This document shows positions 48,681 to 59,617 of a stretch of 64,000 bases of DNA, in pieces. The notes beneath the pieces are model-generated. The model saw nothing but the letters and a program-made list of their open reading frames with translations, made no database searches and was not told where the DNA came from. Position 1 is the stretch's first letter; every line of letters starts with the position of its first letter. Source of the stretch: Clusia tigrina (Eukaryota; Arthropoda; Insecta; Diptera; Clusiidae); the NCBI GenBank assembly GCA_920105625.2, contig OV050030.1, positions 176,028,815-176,092,814 on the forward strand, in the 5' to 3' direction. Both the position numbers and the translations under genes were made by a program.

Positions 48681-50181
48681 CTATTTTGCACTAGTTACTA
48701 TGTTCATCATACTGGTCATTTGATTTATTAGTTGTTTCATCATTGTTTTTAATTCGGATAGATCGTCATTGGTTTGTTTCAATATTGATTTGTTCATTTG
48801 TTGCTTTCTTGCGAAGTGTAGGGTATCTCTGGACATGTAAAGCTTTATATATCGCACATCCTCTGTAGTTTGCCGTGTGGTTTTCACCGCAATGTACGCA
48901 TTTAATATTTACTCTATCAGCGTCGATTTTAATTGTGCACATGTGTGTCTTGGGTTTTCCAGCACATTTGACACACAGCGGGTCTATCTGGCAGTAGTTT
49001 TTTGTGTGGCCGTACTTTTGGCAATTTGTGCATTGGGGAATTGTTCTCTTTTGTCGGGGTGGCTCAAAGCTAATTTTGCAGTGTAGGAGGTGAGTAATGT
49101 CGTATATGCCTTTATTGTTATCTTTTATTTTCAATTCAATTGAAAATAGTGAAAGTGGTTGTTTCCATTAGCTATTTGGATATTATGGATATTTGTCACT
49201 TCATGGTCTAGTTCGGCTTATTCGTTTTTAATGTCATCTGTTTCGGTTGAGTGGTGCATATTTCGTAATACCGCTCTAAAGCCTCGCTCATCTTTTGGTC
49301 GAAATATGTAATACTTTGTCCCTTTTTGCTTTAATAATTCAATTACTTTTATGTAGTGTGTGAATTCTTTTGGTTGAATTTTTATTTCGTTCTTGCTTAG
49401 AATTTTCATTTCGTACAATATATTTGGCATGGAATTTAGTGCTTCCGATAAAGCTTTTATATTTTCAACATTCTGAACATTTATAGGAGGCGGTTTTTGT
49501 AAACGTTGCGCAATTGGTTTTTGTATATTAATGTTCGCATTTGTCCCACTGTTGTTTTGTTCTTCACTGTTGTCTTGAGAGTCCGTTTTGTCATTTACTG
49601 CTAATAGTTTCTAATCTGTTTGTTGTGTTTGGATTGATAGGCTTGCGCAGCCAATATTTTTGGAGTGATATTTGTGTTTTGTTGAACATTTTATTTTTCG
49701 GTCTTTTGTTACTAGTATTTTGTTCCTTTAACTTGTTTGGCGATTGTTTTTCGCGGTTTCGTTTTGTGTTTTTAGTTTCGGTAATTTTATTACTGGTTTT
49801 AATTTATATGTTTTGTACTTGCGTGTTTGTTGCTGCTGGTATAATTGGTGTTGTTCCGATTGCCATTATTGGTGATTTGCAGCTAAAAATCGTTCCCATC
49901 GCAGTCACCGGTGTTACAGTAGTGGTAGAGGAGCTTTGAGTTGTTATTGTGGTTGCTGAAGTAGTAACTGGTGGATGAAACTCGATAGTGGGAGTCGCGC
50001 ATTGCACACTCCAAGATAGGGAATTGCTGGCACCTAGTAGAGCGGGAGAGCAAGATCGTGCTCTGCTCTCTGTCACTTCGACCGGCAATTTGGAGTCGCC
50101 GTTGCTTTCGTTTGAGACGAAAGAAGAATATGCGTTTCTTTTTGTTGCTGTTTTTTGTATAAGTGTGTCAGCCACACTCAT
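48681..50181 (-). pseudogene. Jockey-like A ORF1 (gag-like), tandem unit 1
   Basis: LINE ORF1 reading leftward from ATG at 50181: a low-complexity Ser/Thr-rich N-terminal 125 codons; stops and shifts; a PRE/C2HC-type block 49430-49218 ('EFTHYIKVIELLKQKGTKYY', 'RPKDERGFRAVLRNMHHSTE'); zinc knuckles 49134-48766 ('CTNCQKYGHTKNYC', 'CVKCAGKPKTHMC', 'CVHCGENHTANYRGC'); and a C-terminal helix ending at 48681. About 160 bp present in the left copy (21070-21230) is deleted here near 48770. Four or more frame breaks. Confidence 0.85.
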
Positions 50182-50828
50182 TATAAATTTGTGATTTGTT
50201 TATATTTTATTCTATTTTAAAAGATGTGTCCCAGTAAGTGACCGGTAGATTCGTTCTAGTCGATCATTGCACTATTGCACTTTTTCTTCACAACTTAAGT
50301 TACTTTAACTTAATAAATTTGTATTGGAGAATTAATTTTTGCGGAGCGAGCTTAAACAGGTCTGCAGTGTTCAAAACTTACAATATACAAAACTTACTGC
50401 GATATATGGAGAAGCATAGCTGCCGACCCTGCTTTGGAATGGTGGAGTTAAAACTGAAAAACCAGCAACACCTTTAGCTGAAGCGACCATCGTAAGATCA
50501 CATTCCCCCCAACCAGGTCATTAACTTCGATGATGAAGTTCTCTATCGTCTGCAGTCAAGTCTACCAAAAAACTCAGCCAAGTTCAATCTAATTCATATT
50601 TTATTTTATAATGATCGCCGTTCCACCGTGAGATTTTTTGTCAGGATGATTTGTGTAATGGATGTCAAAGTTAGGGAATTTAACATATGTTTTGTCTGTA
50701 GCATGTGTTTCTGAGATTAACATTACATCTATTGAATTATTTATTAGGAAAGTCTTTAGTTCTAGTTCATGGCGCGACAGTCCATTTGCATTCCATATTG
50801 CCAAATTTATTTTATTTACTGCGTTCAT

Positions 50829-52329
50829 CTATTTTGCACTAGTTACTATGTTCATCATACTGGTCATTTGATTTATTAGTTGTTTCATCATTGTTTTTAA
50901 TTCGGATAGATCGTCATTGGTTTGTTTCAATATTGATTTGTTCATTTGTTGCTTTCTTGCGAAGTGTAGGGTATCTCTGGACATGTAAAGCTTTATATAT
51001 CGCACATCCTCTGTAGTTTGCCGTGTGGTTTTCACCGCAATGTACGCATTTAATATTTACTCTATCAGCGTCGATTTTAATTGTGCACATGTGTGTCTTG
51101 GGTTTTCCAGCACATTTGACACACAGCGGGTCTATCTGGCAGTAGTTTTTTGTGTGGCCGTACTTTTGGCAATTTGTGCATTGGGGAATTGTTCTCTTTT
51201 GTCGGGGTGGCTCAAAGCTAATTTTGCAGTGTAGGAGGTGAGTAATGTCGTATATGCCTTTATTGTTATCTTTTATTTTCAATTCAATTGAAAATAGTGA
51301 AAGTGGTTGTTTCCATTAGCTATTTGGATATTATGGATATTTGTCACTTCATGGTCTAGTTCGGCTTATTCGTTTTTAATGTCATCTGTTTCGGTTGAGT
51401 GGTGCATATTTCGTAATACCGCTCTAAAGCCTCGCTCATCTTTTGGTCGAAATATGTAATACTTTGTCCCTTTTTGCTTTAATAATTCAATTACTTTTAT
51501 GTAGTGTGTGAATTCTTTTGGTTGAATTTTTATTTCGTTCTTGCTTAGAATTTTCATTTCGTACAATATATTTGGCATGGAATTTAGTGCTTCCGATAAA
51601 GCTTTTATATTTTCAACATTCTGAACATTTATAGGAGGCGGTTTTTGTAAACGTTGCGCAATTGGTTTTTGTATATTAATGTTCGCATTTGTCCCACTGT
51701 TGTTTTGTTCTTCACTGTTGTCTTGAGAGTCCGTTTTGTCATTTACTGCTAATAGTTTCTAATCTGTTTGTTGTGTTTGGATTGATAGGCTTGCGCAGCC
51801 AATATTTTTGGAGTGATATTTGTGTTTTGTTGAACATTTTATTTTTCGGTCTTTTGTTACTAGTATTTTGTTCCTTTAACTTGTTTGGCGATTGTTTTTC
51901 GCGGTTTCGTTTTGTGTTTTTAGTTTCGGTAATTTTATTACTGGTTTTAATTTATATGTTTTGTACTTGCGTGTTTGTTGCTGCTGGTATAATTGGTGTT
52001 GTTCCGATTGCCATTATTGGTGATTTGCAGCTAAAAATCGTTCCCATCGCAGTCACCGGTGTTACAGTAGTGGTAGAGGAGCTTTGAGTTGTTATTGTGG
52101 TTGCTGAAGTAGTAACTGGTGGATGAAACTCGATAGTGGGAGTCGCGCATTGCACACTCCAAGATAGGGAATTGCTGGCACCTAGTAGAGCGGGAGAGCA
52201 AGATCGTGCTCTGCTCTCTGTCACTTCGACCGGCAATTTGGAGTCGCCGTTGCTTTCGTTTGAGACGAAAGAAGAATATGCGTTTCTTTTTGTTGCTGTT
52301 TTTTGTATAAGTGTGTCAGCCACACTCAT
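50829..52329 (-). pseudogene. Jockey-like A ORF1, tandem unit 2
   Basis: Exact repeat of the ORF1 pseudogene in unit 1. It is followed by only 75 codons of ORF2 (50828-50601) and then by the flank end of unit 1, so no RT follows. Confidence 0.9.
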
Positions 52330-52976
52330 TATAAATTTGTGATTTGTTTATATTTTATTCTATTTTAAAAGATGTGTCCCAGTAAGTGACCGGTAGATTC
52401 GTTCTAGTCGATCATTGCACTATTGCACTTTTTCTTCACAACTTAAGTTACTTTAACTTAATAAATTTGTATTGGAGAATTAATTTTTGCGGAGCGAGCT
52501 TAAACAGGTCTGCAGTGTTCAAAACTTACAATATACAAAACTTACTGCGATATATGGAGAAGCATAGCTGCCGACCCTGCTTTGGAATGGTGGAGTTAAA
52601 ACTGAAAAACCAGCAACACCTTTAGCTGAAGCGACCATCGTAAGATCACATTCCCCCCAACCAGGTCATTAACTTCGATGATGAAGTTCTCTATCGTCTG
52701 CAGTCAAGTCTACCAAAAAACTCAGCCAAGTTCAATCTAATTCATATTTTATTTTATAATGATCGCCGTTCCACCGTGAGATTTTTTGTCAGGATGATTT
52801 GTGTAATGGATGTCAAAGTTAGGGAATTTAACATATGTTTTGTCTGTAGCATGTGTTTCTGAGATTAACATTACATCTATTGAATTATTTATTAGGAAAG
52901 TCTTTAGTTCTAGTTCATGGCGCGACAGTCCATTTGCATTCCATATTGCCAAATTTATTTTATTTACTGCGTTCAT

Positions 52977-54477
52977 CTATTTTGCACTAGTTACTATGTT
53001 CATCATACTGGTCATTTGATTTATTAGTTGTTTCATCATTGTTTTTAATTCGGATAGATCGTCATTGGTTTGTTTCAATATTGATTTGTTCATTTGTTGC
53101 TTTCTTGCGAAGTGTAGGGTATCTCTGGACATGTAAAGCTTTATATATCGCACATCCTCTGTAGTTTGCCGTGTGGTTTTCACCGCAATGTACGCATTTA
53201 ATATTTACTCTATCAGCGTCGATTTTAATTGTGCACATGTGTGTCTTGGGTTTTCCAGCACATTTGACACACAGCGGGTCTATCTGGCAGTAGTTTTTTG
53301 TGTGGCCGTACTTTTGGCAATTTGTGCATTGGGGAATTGTTCTCTTTTGTCGGGGTGGCTCAAAGCTAATTTTGCAGTGTAGGAGGTGAGTAATGTCGTA
53401 TATGCCTTTATTGTTATCTTTTATTTTCAATTCAATTGAAAATAGTGAAAGTGGTTGTTTCCATTAGCTATTTGGATATTATGGATATTTGTCACTTCAT
53501 GGTCTAGTTCGGCTTATTCGTTTTTAATGTCATCTGTTTCGGTTGAGTGGTGCATATTTCGTAATACCGCTCTAAAGCCTCGCTCATCTTTTGGTCGAAA
53601 TATGTAATACTTTGTCCCTTTTTGCTTTAATAATTCAATTACTTTTATGTAGTGTGTGAATTCTTTTGGTTGAATTTTTATTTCGTTCTTGCTTAGAATT
53701 TTCATTTCGTACAATATATTTGGCATGGAATTTAGTGCTTCCGATAAAGCTTTTATATTTTCAACATTCTGAACATTTATAGGAGGCGGTTTTTGTAAAC
53801 GTTGCGCAATTGGTTTTTGTATATTAATGTTCGCATTTGTCCCACTGTTGTTTTGTTCTTCACTGTTGTCTTGAGAGTCCGTTTTGTCATTTACTGCTAA
53901 TAGTTTCTAATCTGTTTGTTGTGTTTGGATTGATAGGCTTGCGCAGCCAATATTTTTGGAGTGATATTTGTGTTTTGTTGAACATTTTATTTTTCGGTCT
54001 TTTGTTACTAGTATTTTGTTCCTTTAACTTGTTTGGCGATTGTTTTTCGCGGTTTCGTTTTGTGTTTTTAGTTTCGGTAATTTTATTACTGGTTTTAATT
54101 TATATGTTTTGTACTTGCGTGTTTGTTGCTGCTGGTATAATTGGTGTTGTTCCGATTGCCATTATTGGTGATTTGCAGCTAAAAATCGTTCCCATCGCAG
54201 TCACCGGTGTTACAGTAGTGGTAGAGGAGCTTTGAGTTGTTATTGTGGTTGCTGAAGTAGTAACTGGTGGATGAAACTCGATAGTGGGAGTCGCGCATTG
54301 CACACTCCAAGATAGGGAATTGCTGGCACCTAGTAGAGCGGGAGAGCAAGATCGTGCTCTGCTCTCTGTCACTTCGACCGGCAATTTGGAGTCGCCGTTG
54401 CTTTCGTTTGAGACGAAAGAAGAATATGCGTTTCTTTTTGTTGCTGTTTTTTGTATAAGTGTGTCAGCCACACTCAT
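52977..54477 (-). pseudogene. Jockey-like A ORF1, tandem unit 3
   Basis: Third identical ORF1 copy, again with 75 codons of ORF2 (52976-52749). This is the unit joined to the outer flank at 54876. Confidence 0.9.
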
Positions 54478-54876
54478 TATAAATTTGTGATTTGTTTATA
54501 TTTTATTCTATTTTAAAAGATGTGTCCCAGTAAGTGACCGGTAGATTCGTTCTAGTCGATCATTGCACTATTGCACTTTTTCTTCACAACTTAAGTTACT
54601 TTAACTTAATAAATTTGTATTGGAGAATTAATTTTTGCGGAGCGAGCTTAAACAGGTCTGCAGTGTTCAAAACTTACAATATACAAAACTTACTGCGATA
54701 TATGGAGAAGCATAGCTGCCGACCCTGCTTTGGAATGGTGGAGTTAAAACTGAAAAACCAGCAACACCTTTAGCTGAAGCGACCATCGTAAGATCACATT
54801 CCCCCCAACCAGGTCATTAACTTCGATGATGAAGTTCTCTATCGTCTGCAGTCAAGTCTACCAAAAAACTCAGCCA

Positions 54877-55599
54877 TGAGGTCAGAGGTGGAGATGAAAC
54901 TTCCTTCGTCAACTGAATGACTATTCCATCTTAGCCGGTTATGTTGTTGTCTCGCCTCCGAATGGTTTCTGACTCTTGCTGCTAGAGCGGTCGTTCCTAT
55001 AAAGGCGCAGAGTGATGGAATCAAAACTCAATAACAGGCTGCAAGAAGTTTGAGGGACTTCTCATTCAAAATTATGAGACCCTATCGAATGTCACACATG
55101 GGTTCGCTGACTTTGAACACTCTTCAGTCATGCGTTGGGAGGTATGGGTTCCCATTCCAAAGAGCCGCTCGATGGTGGCCTGATCAGAAGGCTAAACAGG
55201 CATCCAAGTCTTTGAGCGGAGTCGGCTTGGAATTTTTTCTTTATGGTAGCGGAGAGCTTGGCCTCAGGCCACACTTAATCTAAGTTATCTACGTCCGTCT
55301 TGTACATGTAGGCTGATCTGAGCTCGGTACGTGTCACTAGCTTGGAGTGAATGATCGCCCACAACAGACTGTCTCTGCAGATCTCGCTAAAGGACCGCTT
55401 AATTTTCGGTACTGAGGCCGCCAACCGAGGATGTTTGTAGTACTGAAGAGAAGGGAATAGCTTTTGCTGAAAATGTAAAAACCATATTTCAACCTCACCT
55501 TCCTATTAACAGGCTTAAAATACTGCTCTGCGGTTGAATCCGAAAGAAGTGTACATCTCAACGAAACTATACAAAAGAAATGTGGCGGGCTATGATATG
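54877..55599. other. Unassigned flank of the array
   Basis: Higher GC than surroundings, with short open frames on both strands (for example 61 codons ending 54839 on the minus strand) but no family I recognise. It is the continuation of the flank included in the tandem unit. Confidence 0.4.
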
Positions 55600-55799
55600 A
55601 TAATCATGAAGATGTTGAAGGAATTACCTCCACATTGTAATGGTATAACACTATCATCCCGACCGCAAGCAACAGATACTCAAGTGTACCAAAGCTACAA
55701 TGTGTAGAAGCAAACCGATATATACTTTGTAAGGTGTGTCGGTCAGCAATACCTGCAGTGAACTTTAATGCGACGCATTGACATACATACACACTTGCA

Positions 55800-56010
55800 T
55801 ACTGACACCGTACTTATTAGAAACATTATATAAGGATTGTATACATAATGTAAGAGAATTATTGTAAACAAAATATCTGGGATTTGAGGGTATAAAAAGA
55901 GCCCTCAATTTAAGAATAAAATATTAATTGAACTGAAGCCTTTCCTTTCTCTTCTCGGATATTGATTTCCGAGCAAAAATAAGGTGCTTTTGGACTATTC
56001 GTCTAGGTCA
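55800..56010 (+). promoter_or_regulatory. LTR-like promoter and polyadenylation segment
   Basis: GGTATAAAAAGAGCCC (TATA box at about 55890-55897) is followed 20 bases on by AATAAAA (55915-55921) and a pyrimidine-rich stretch. This compact TATA-R-polyA order is typical of retrotransposon LTRs. No second copy and no clear TG..CA borders were found, so family and limits are unknown. Confidence 0.4.
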
Positions 56011-56370
56011 GCATCTGCGCCGAGGGCAAAATACAAGAAGGCAAGCCACTAAAAAGGAAGAGGGCCTAACAAAAATACGAAGAATTGAAGTACAACCACC
56101 ACTAAAGAAACGTGGCAACAAGAGAGCAAAACTCCAAGAATGTCTGGGATATTTGATGCGTGTTCTAAGAGACGAACACAACTCCCCATCTTAGGTTTCA
56201 GCAGATAAGCTCTGGTAAGAGGCTGACGGAGTAAGAAAAACAAACAACACGAAAAAATGAGTGACGCAGTATTTGGTCTAACAAGTGAATATTTGCACGT
56301 TCTGGAAAAAATAACTAATTAATTAATTCAAGTTGTATTCATAATTAAATTTTCTAAAATTTGAATTTAT

Positions 56371-56577
56371 AATGGGTAATACAAAGTCCCAAGAAACAAT
56401 CGTTGCCAATCAAAACAATTCTGTTATTGGTATTAACGATATTTTAGCAGAAATAGTTAGTTAGTTGTTAGTTGTTGCCGCAATAATTTTTGTAGCATAT
56501 AAAGCATATAGATACTTTAAAAGATATGTCCATATGCAAGTAGGTAAAATTGTTGCTGCAACACAAAAAATTGTGTA
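56371..56577 (+). pseudogene. Small ORF with N-myristoylation motif and membrane segment, one stop
   Basis: From ATG at 56371 the text begins MGNTKSQ, a good N-myristoylation signal (Gly2, Ser6). It runs 30 codons to a TAG at 56461, and in the same frame continues with a hydrophobic segment ('LLVVAAIIFVAYKAY') and a basic tail to TAG at 56575. Total about 68 codons if the internal stop is ignored. It lies about 360 bp after the LTR-like promoter, so it may be part of a retroelement leader. I do not recognise the family. Confidence 0.4.
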
Positions 56578-57650
56578 GAATATATAAAACAAAAATAAAT
56601 AAAAAAAAAAATAAAAATAAATAATTTTTAAATTTTTATGGAAGCAGCACAAAAGTTTTTATTTCTAACTAACTACTGGCTAACCTACGAAAGTCATCCG
56701 TCGCACAGTGCTCCTTTTATGGACAAATATAAAAAAAGTGAGTGTGTCAGAATATTAAGTCTTTGGTATCATTCGAAAGATAAAACTCGAATTAAGAGAA
56801 AACTACAACTTTAAAAAAATATGTATAATTTTCCCGCTTTATACAGCACTTTAAAGCTAAGAGATTTAGCATAAAACTTTTTAGTGGAGAATGTACCGTG
56901 TTTGAGTAGCTGGGAACTTTTTTTGATTAAAAACCCTTTTCTAACTGTAATTATTTAAGTTTATGATTTTTACAAAGATTAAATATGTAAAATTTAGAAA
57001 CAATAATTTTTTTTTTAAATAAATGTGAAATAAAAATTTTATAGTGTATTAATGGCGCAAGTTGTTGTTGATATAGAATCTAGAAAATTGACAATTTTTA
57101 GGAGACCAAAAAAAAAAGCTCCATAAAGTTCCTACAGTTTGTTTCTCTTTTATGTCACATTAGGCTTTCTACTAACAGGAGAAAGTAAAACCTTCTCCGC
57201 TTTTTTCCGCCTTTTTTGAAATTTTCTTTTTTTAAATAAATTCTAAAATGTATATTTCAGTATATTGACTGCTTTGATATTATTGTACAATTACACTAGC
57301 CTGCCAGATTTCGCGATGGGGACCAAATTATTTAAAAATAATTTTATAAATTTTATGGATGCTAAATTCTACGTCCACTCAGATTTGCTCCATCATGTAA
57401 GGTTTTAGAGGAATTTGATCAAAAGTTCAAAAACCACATATTTGATACTATTCACTAAATAACTATTCACTGAAATAATAAGAGCGTGTTTCTCTACTGT
57501 AAACTATACAGTTATTAGTTTTATGCAGTTAATTGGTGCTCATGTTTTCTTTTTAAACTCTTCTGCAATATAATTTCAATAAAAATTCATATCTTTTGCA
57601 ATGAAATTGCAAAGTTCTATGCCGAAGTTCTAATTGTGCAAGCTAGTGTT
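56578..57650. other. Unassigned AT-rich sequence
   Basis: No coding segment, terminal repeats or RNA gene recognised. Contains A-rich runs at about 56600-56620 and 57105-57120. Confidence 0.5.
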
Positions 57651-57659
57651 TGCTTCATA

Positions 57660-57794
57660 TAGCATACCGTCTACCCTATAAAATATGGCAAGTTCGAAAT
57701 GAAAATAAAACGAAATTCGTTGAAAATAAAAAGGAATTCGTTGAAAATAAAACACGAATACAAAAAGAGTTCAAGTCCAAAACGGGTTTAATAA
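57660..57794 (+). pseudogene. Transib/RAG1-like relic 2, 5' piece
   Basis: Ends with 'NKTRIQKEFKSKTGLI' (about 57738-57791), the block that precedes the 'GFGTTHDGNTARRFF' block in this family. The reading frame resumes at 59618 beyond the inserted CACTG element. Short direct repeats of an AATTCGTTGAAAATAAAA motif occur at about 57711-57752. Equivalent to 25890-25980 of the left-arm relic. Confidence 0.55.
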
Positions 57795-58200
57795 CACTGT
57801 TCAAGTTGTAAAATGGTACAAACGTGAAAACCATATGGTTGTGTTTGGATGAGCCCCCTGAGTACTACTCCATCGATGAAAGTGCCAACTTGGCTCATTG
57901 GGAAAATTTTATGGCGTTTTGTTTGAATTTCGGTCAATTAGTGAATTTTTTACCATTTAAGCCCATTTAAGTCGCTATTCCTGTATTCAAAATTTCTTTC
58001 GTTATTTTTATACGGCTCGCAATTACTAGTTCTACCATTAGAACGCACATTTCAACTGAGAAAATCAAATTTTTTAGCCTATTTTCATGATTTTTGCCCA
58101 TTTTTCATCGATTTTCCCCATTTTTTGCTGTTTTTATGCGCTTTTTTGTAGTTCTTGCGCAAACTTATCGATATAATTCTTACCGATTTTCATTTTTACA
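57795..58200 (+). repeat. CACTG element, left inverted repeat
   Basis: 406 bp, reverse-complement partner of 59184-59617. Contains multiple TTTTT/GATTTT runs and TATCGAT motifs. Confidence 0.9.
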
Positions 58201-58385
58201 TTGTTGTGACATCCCTAGCATTATACAAATGGAATGCAACAATGTTATTAAAATATACAACGCTGTAAAATAAAATTAGATAAGTTGAAAATAAAATTAG
58301 ATAAGTACTACACACACGAAGTTGATCAGATAAAGAAGCACGTAAAACATTCAGGAAACCCAAAAAGCTAAAAAGTGAGTAAAGA

Positions 58386-58956
58386 ATGGATGAATGCATT
58401 AAAAACTTCGATCGTTATTGTTATATGTGCGGAAAGTTGACCACTATGAAGAAAACAATTACTGATGAAATTGCAACATTGTACGAGCAGTACTTCAATA
58501 TTCCAGTGATTCGTAATGTTGAGTGGGTGCCTAAAATGGCTTGTGCATCGTGTGTAGCACGTTTGTCTGATTGGAGAGCAGGTAGTCGGGAAAGAATGCC
58601 ATATGGAATACCGATGATTTGGTCACAGCCAATCGACCACGAAAAAAACATGTGCTACGTATGTAAAAATTATGTTGTGGGTATGAACAATTGGCGTGGA
58701 CAATTGGCGTGCCATTGTTGAAGATATGCTGCAATCTTTCGAAAACATCGGTGTTCGAATGTCGTTGAAAGTGCATTTCATGCATCACCACCAAGATCAC
58801 TTTGAGCGTCAGTTGCCGTCTGAATCAGACGAGAATGGTGAACGTTTCCACCAGGTATCAGCACAGTTGGAACACTGGTACAGTGGAAAAAAATTAGATT
58901 CACTTTTGGCAGATCTTTGCTGGAATTTGTTAATGGAATTGGAGGATAACGAATGA
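58386..58956 (+). pseudogene. Cysteine-rich/GERFHQ fusion ORF, broken by a 13-bp duplication
   Basis: N-terminal part (58386-58721): cysteine pairs at residues 12/15, 53/56 and 90/93 ('CYMCG', 'CASC', 'CYVC'), plus 'GIPMIW', a probable zinc-binding module. C-terminal part (to 58956, +1 frame): 'NWRAIVEDMLQSFENIGV', 'MSLKVHFMHHH', 'SDENGERFHQ', 'LLADLCWNL'. Both belong, as I recall them, to opposite ends of one large uncharacterised arthropod protein family associated with repeats, so the middle (a few hundred residues) is missing. The only frame break is the tandem 13-mer CAATTGGCGTGGA (58688-58700) repeated imperfectly at 58701-58713; with one unit the frame would be continuous at about 185 codons. 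Confidence 0.65.
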
Positions 58957-59183
58957 TATTCCATTGAATAATTCTATATTTCAATTGCCAATTTAAAATT
59001 AATTACATTAATACGGAGAAACACGCATTTCCATTCATTTTTATACCGAAAAAATGTATTCAAAAAATTTATTTAAATCAATAAAAAACGCGAAAATCAT
59101 CCGAAAAAGCGTAAAAAGGATGGTTTCTGTATTTAAAAAGTGTGTTGAGTTGCTTGAAATGGCAATAATATTGCATAGTATAT

Positions 59184-59617
59184 TGTAAAAATGAAAATCG
59201 GTAAGAACTATATCGATAAGTTTGCGCAAGAACTACAAAAAAGCGCATAAAAACAGCAAAAAATGGGGAAAATCGATTAAAAATGGGCAAAAATCATGAA
59301 AATAGGCTAAAAAATTTGATTTTCTCAGTTGAAATGTGCGTTCTAATGGTAGAACTAGTAATTGCGAGCCGTATAAAAATAACGAAAGAAATTTTGAATA
59401 CAGCGCTATTCCTGTATTCAAAATTTCTCTCTTAAATGGGCTTATATGGTAAAAAATTCACTAATTGACCGAAATTCAAACAAAACGCCATAAAATTTTC
59501 CCAATGAGCCAAGTTGTCACTTTCATCGATGGATTAGTACTCAGGGGGCTCATCCAAACACAACCATATGGTTTTCACGTTTGTACTAGAAATTTCGTGT
59601 CAAAAACTTGAACAGTG
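59184..59617 (-). repeat. CACTG element, right inverted repeat
   Basis: 434 bp. It carries a local extra inverted duplication at 59390-59430 (ATTTTGAATACAG...CTGTATTCAAAAT) not present in the left repeat. Confidence 0.9.

Larger units (their letters stand above)
35103..49340. repeat. Palindrome 2, right arm
   Basis: Reverse complement of 20500-34917 with scattered substitutions and small indels. The outer end lies in jockey-like A, whose 5' part is then tandemly repeated to 54876. Confidence 0.95.
46090..50350 (-). mobile_element. Jockey-like LINE A (right copy), with 5' end
   Basis: Same LINE as at 20445-23990 but with a full-length ORF1 region. Its 5' leader lies at about 50182-50350. ORF2 occupies about 48680-46150. 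The 5' part (ORF2 start, ORF1, leader and some flank) is the unit that is tandemly triplicated to 54876. Confidence 0.85.
48431..54876. repeat. Tandem array, 3 copies of a 2148-bp unit
   Basis: Unit starts CAAGTTCAATCT at 48431, 50579 and 52727; the period is exactly 2148 and all open frames recur unchanged, so the copies look identical. Each unit holds the first 75 codons of jockey A ORF2, all of ORF1, the 5' leader and about 230 bp of flank (50350-50578). The last unit ends near 54876, where CTCAGCCA continues into TGAGGTC instead of AGTTC. The junction shares only CA between the two ends. Confidence 0.97.
57795..59617 (+). mobile_element. CACTG-ended DNA element with about 0.4-kb inverted repeats
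   Basis: Ends CACTGTTCAAGTT (57795) and AACTTGAACAGTG (to 59617). Inverted repeats 57795-58200 and 59184-59617 differ by small indels. TAA precedes (57792-57794) and follows (59618-59620), a 3-bp target duplication. Removing the element plus one TAA joins two halves of a Transib-like frame, which supports the borders. CACTR ends with 3-bp duplications fit the CMC (CACTA-Mirage-Chapaev) superfamily; long inverted repeats also recall foldback elements. The inside (983 bp) carries one ORF. Confidence 0.75.

Noticed and set aside
49541..49939. 132-codon hydrophobic open frame on the plus strand, repeated in each tandem unit
   Set aside because: It is antisense to jockey A ORF1; the hydrophobic residues come from the T-rich complement of an A-rich coding strand.
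48431..54876. CRISPR-like or satellite interpretation of the tandem repeat
   Set aside because: Units are 2148 bp, carry LINE coding sequence and number only three; this is a local segmental tandem repeat in a eukaryote.
57795..59617. Classical Foldback (FB) element
   Set aside because: FB-type elements have internally repetitive inverted repeats and about 9-bp duplications. Here the ends are CACTG with a 3-bp TAA duplication, which fits CMC better, although the long inverted repeats are FB-like.
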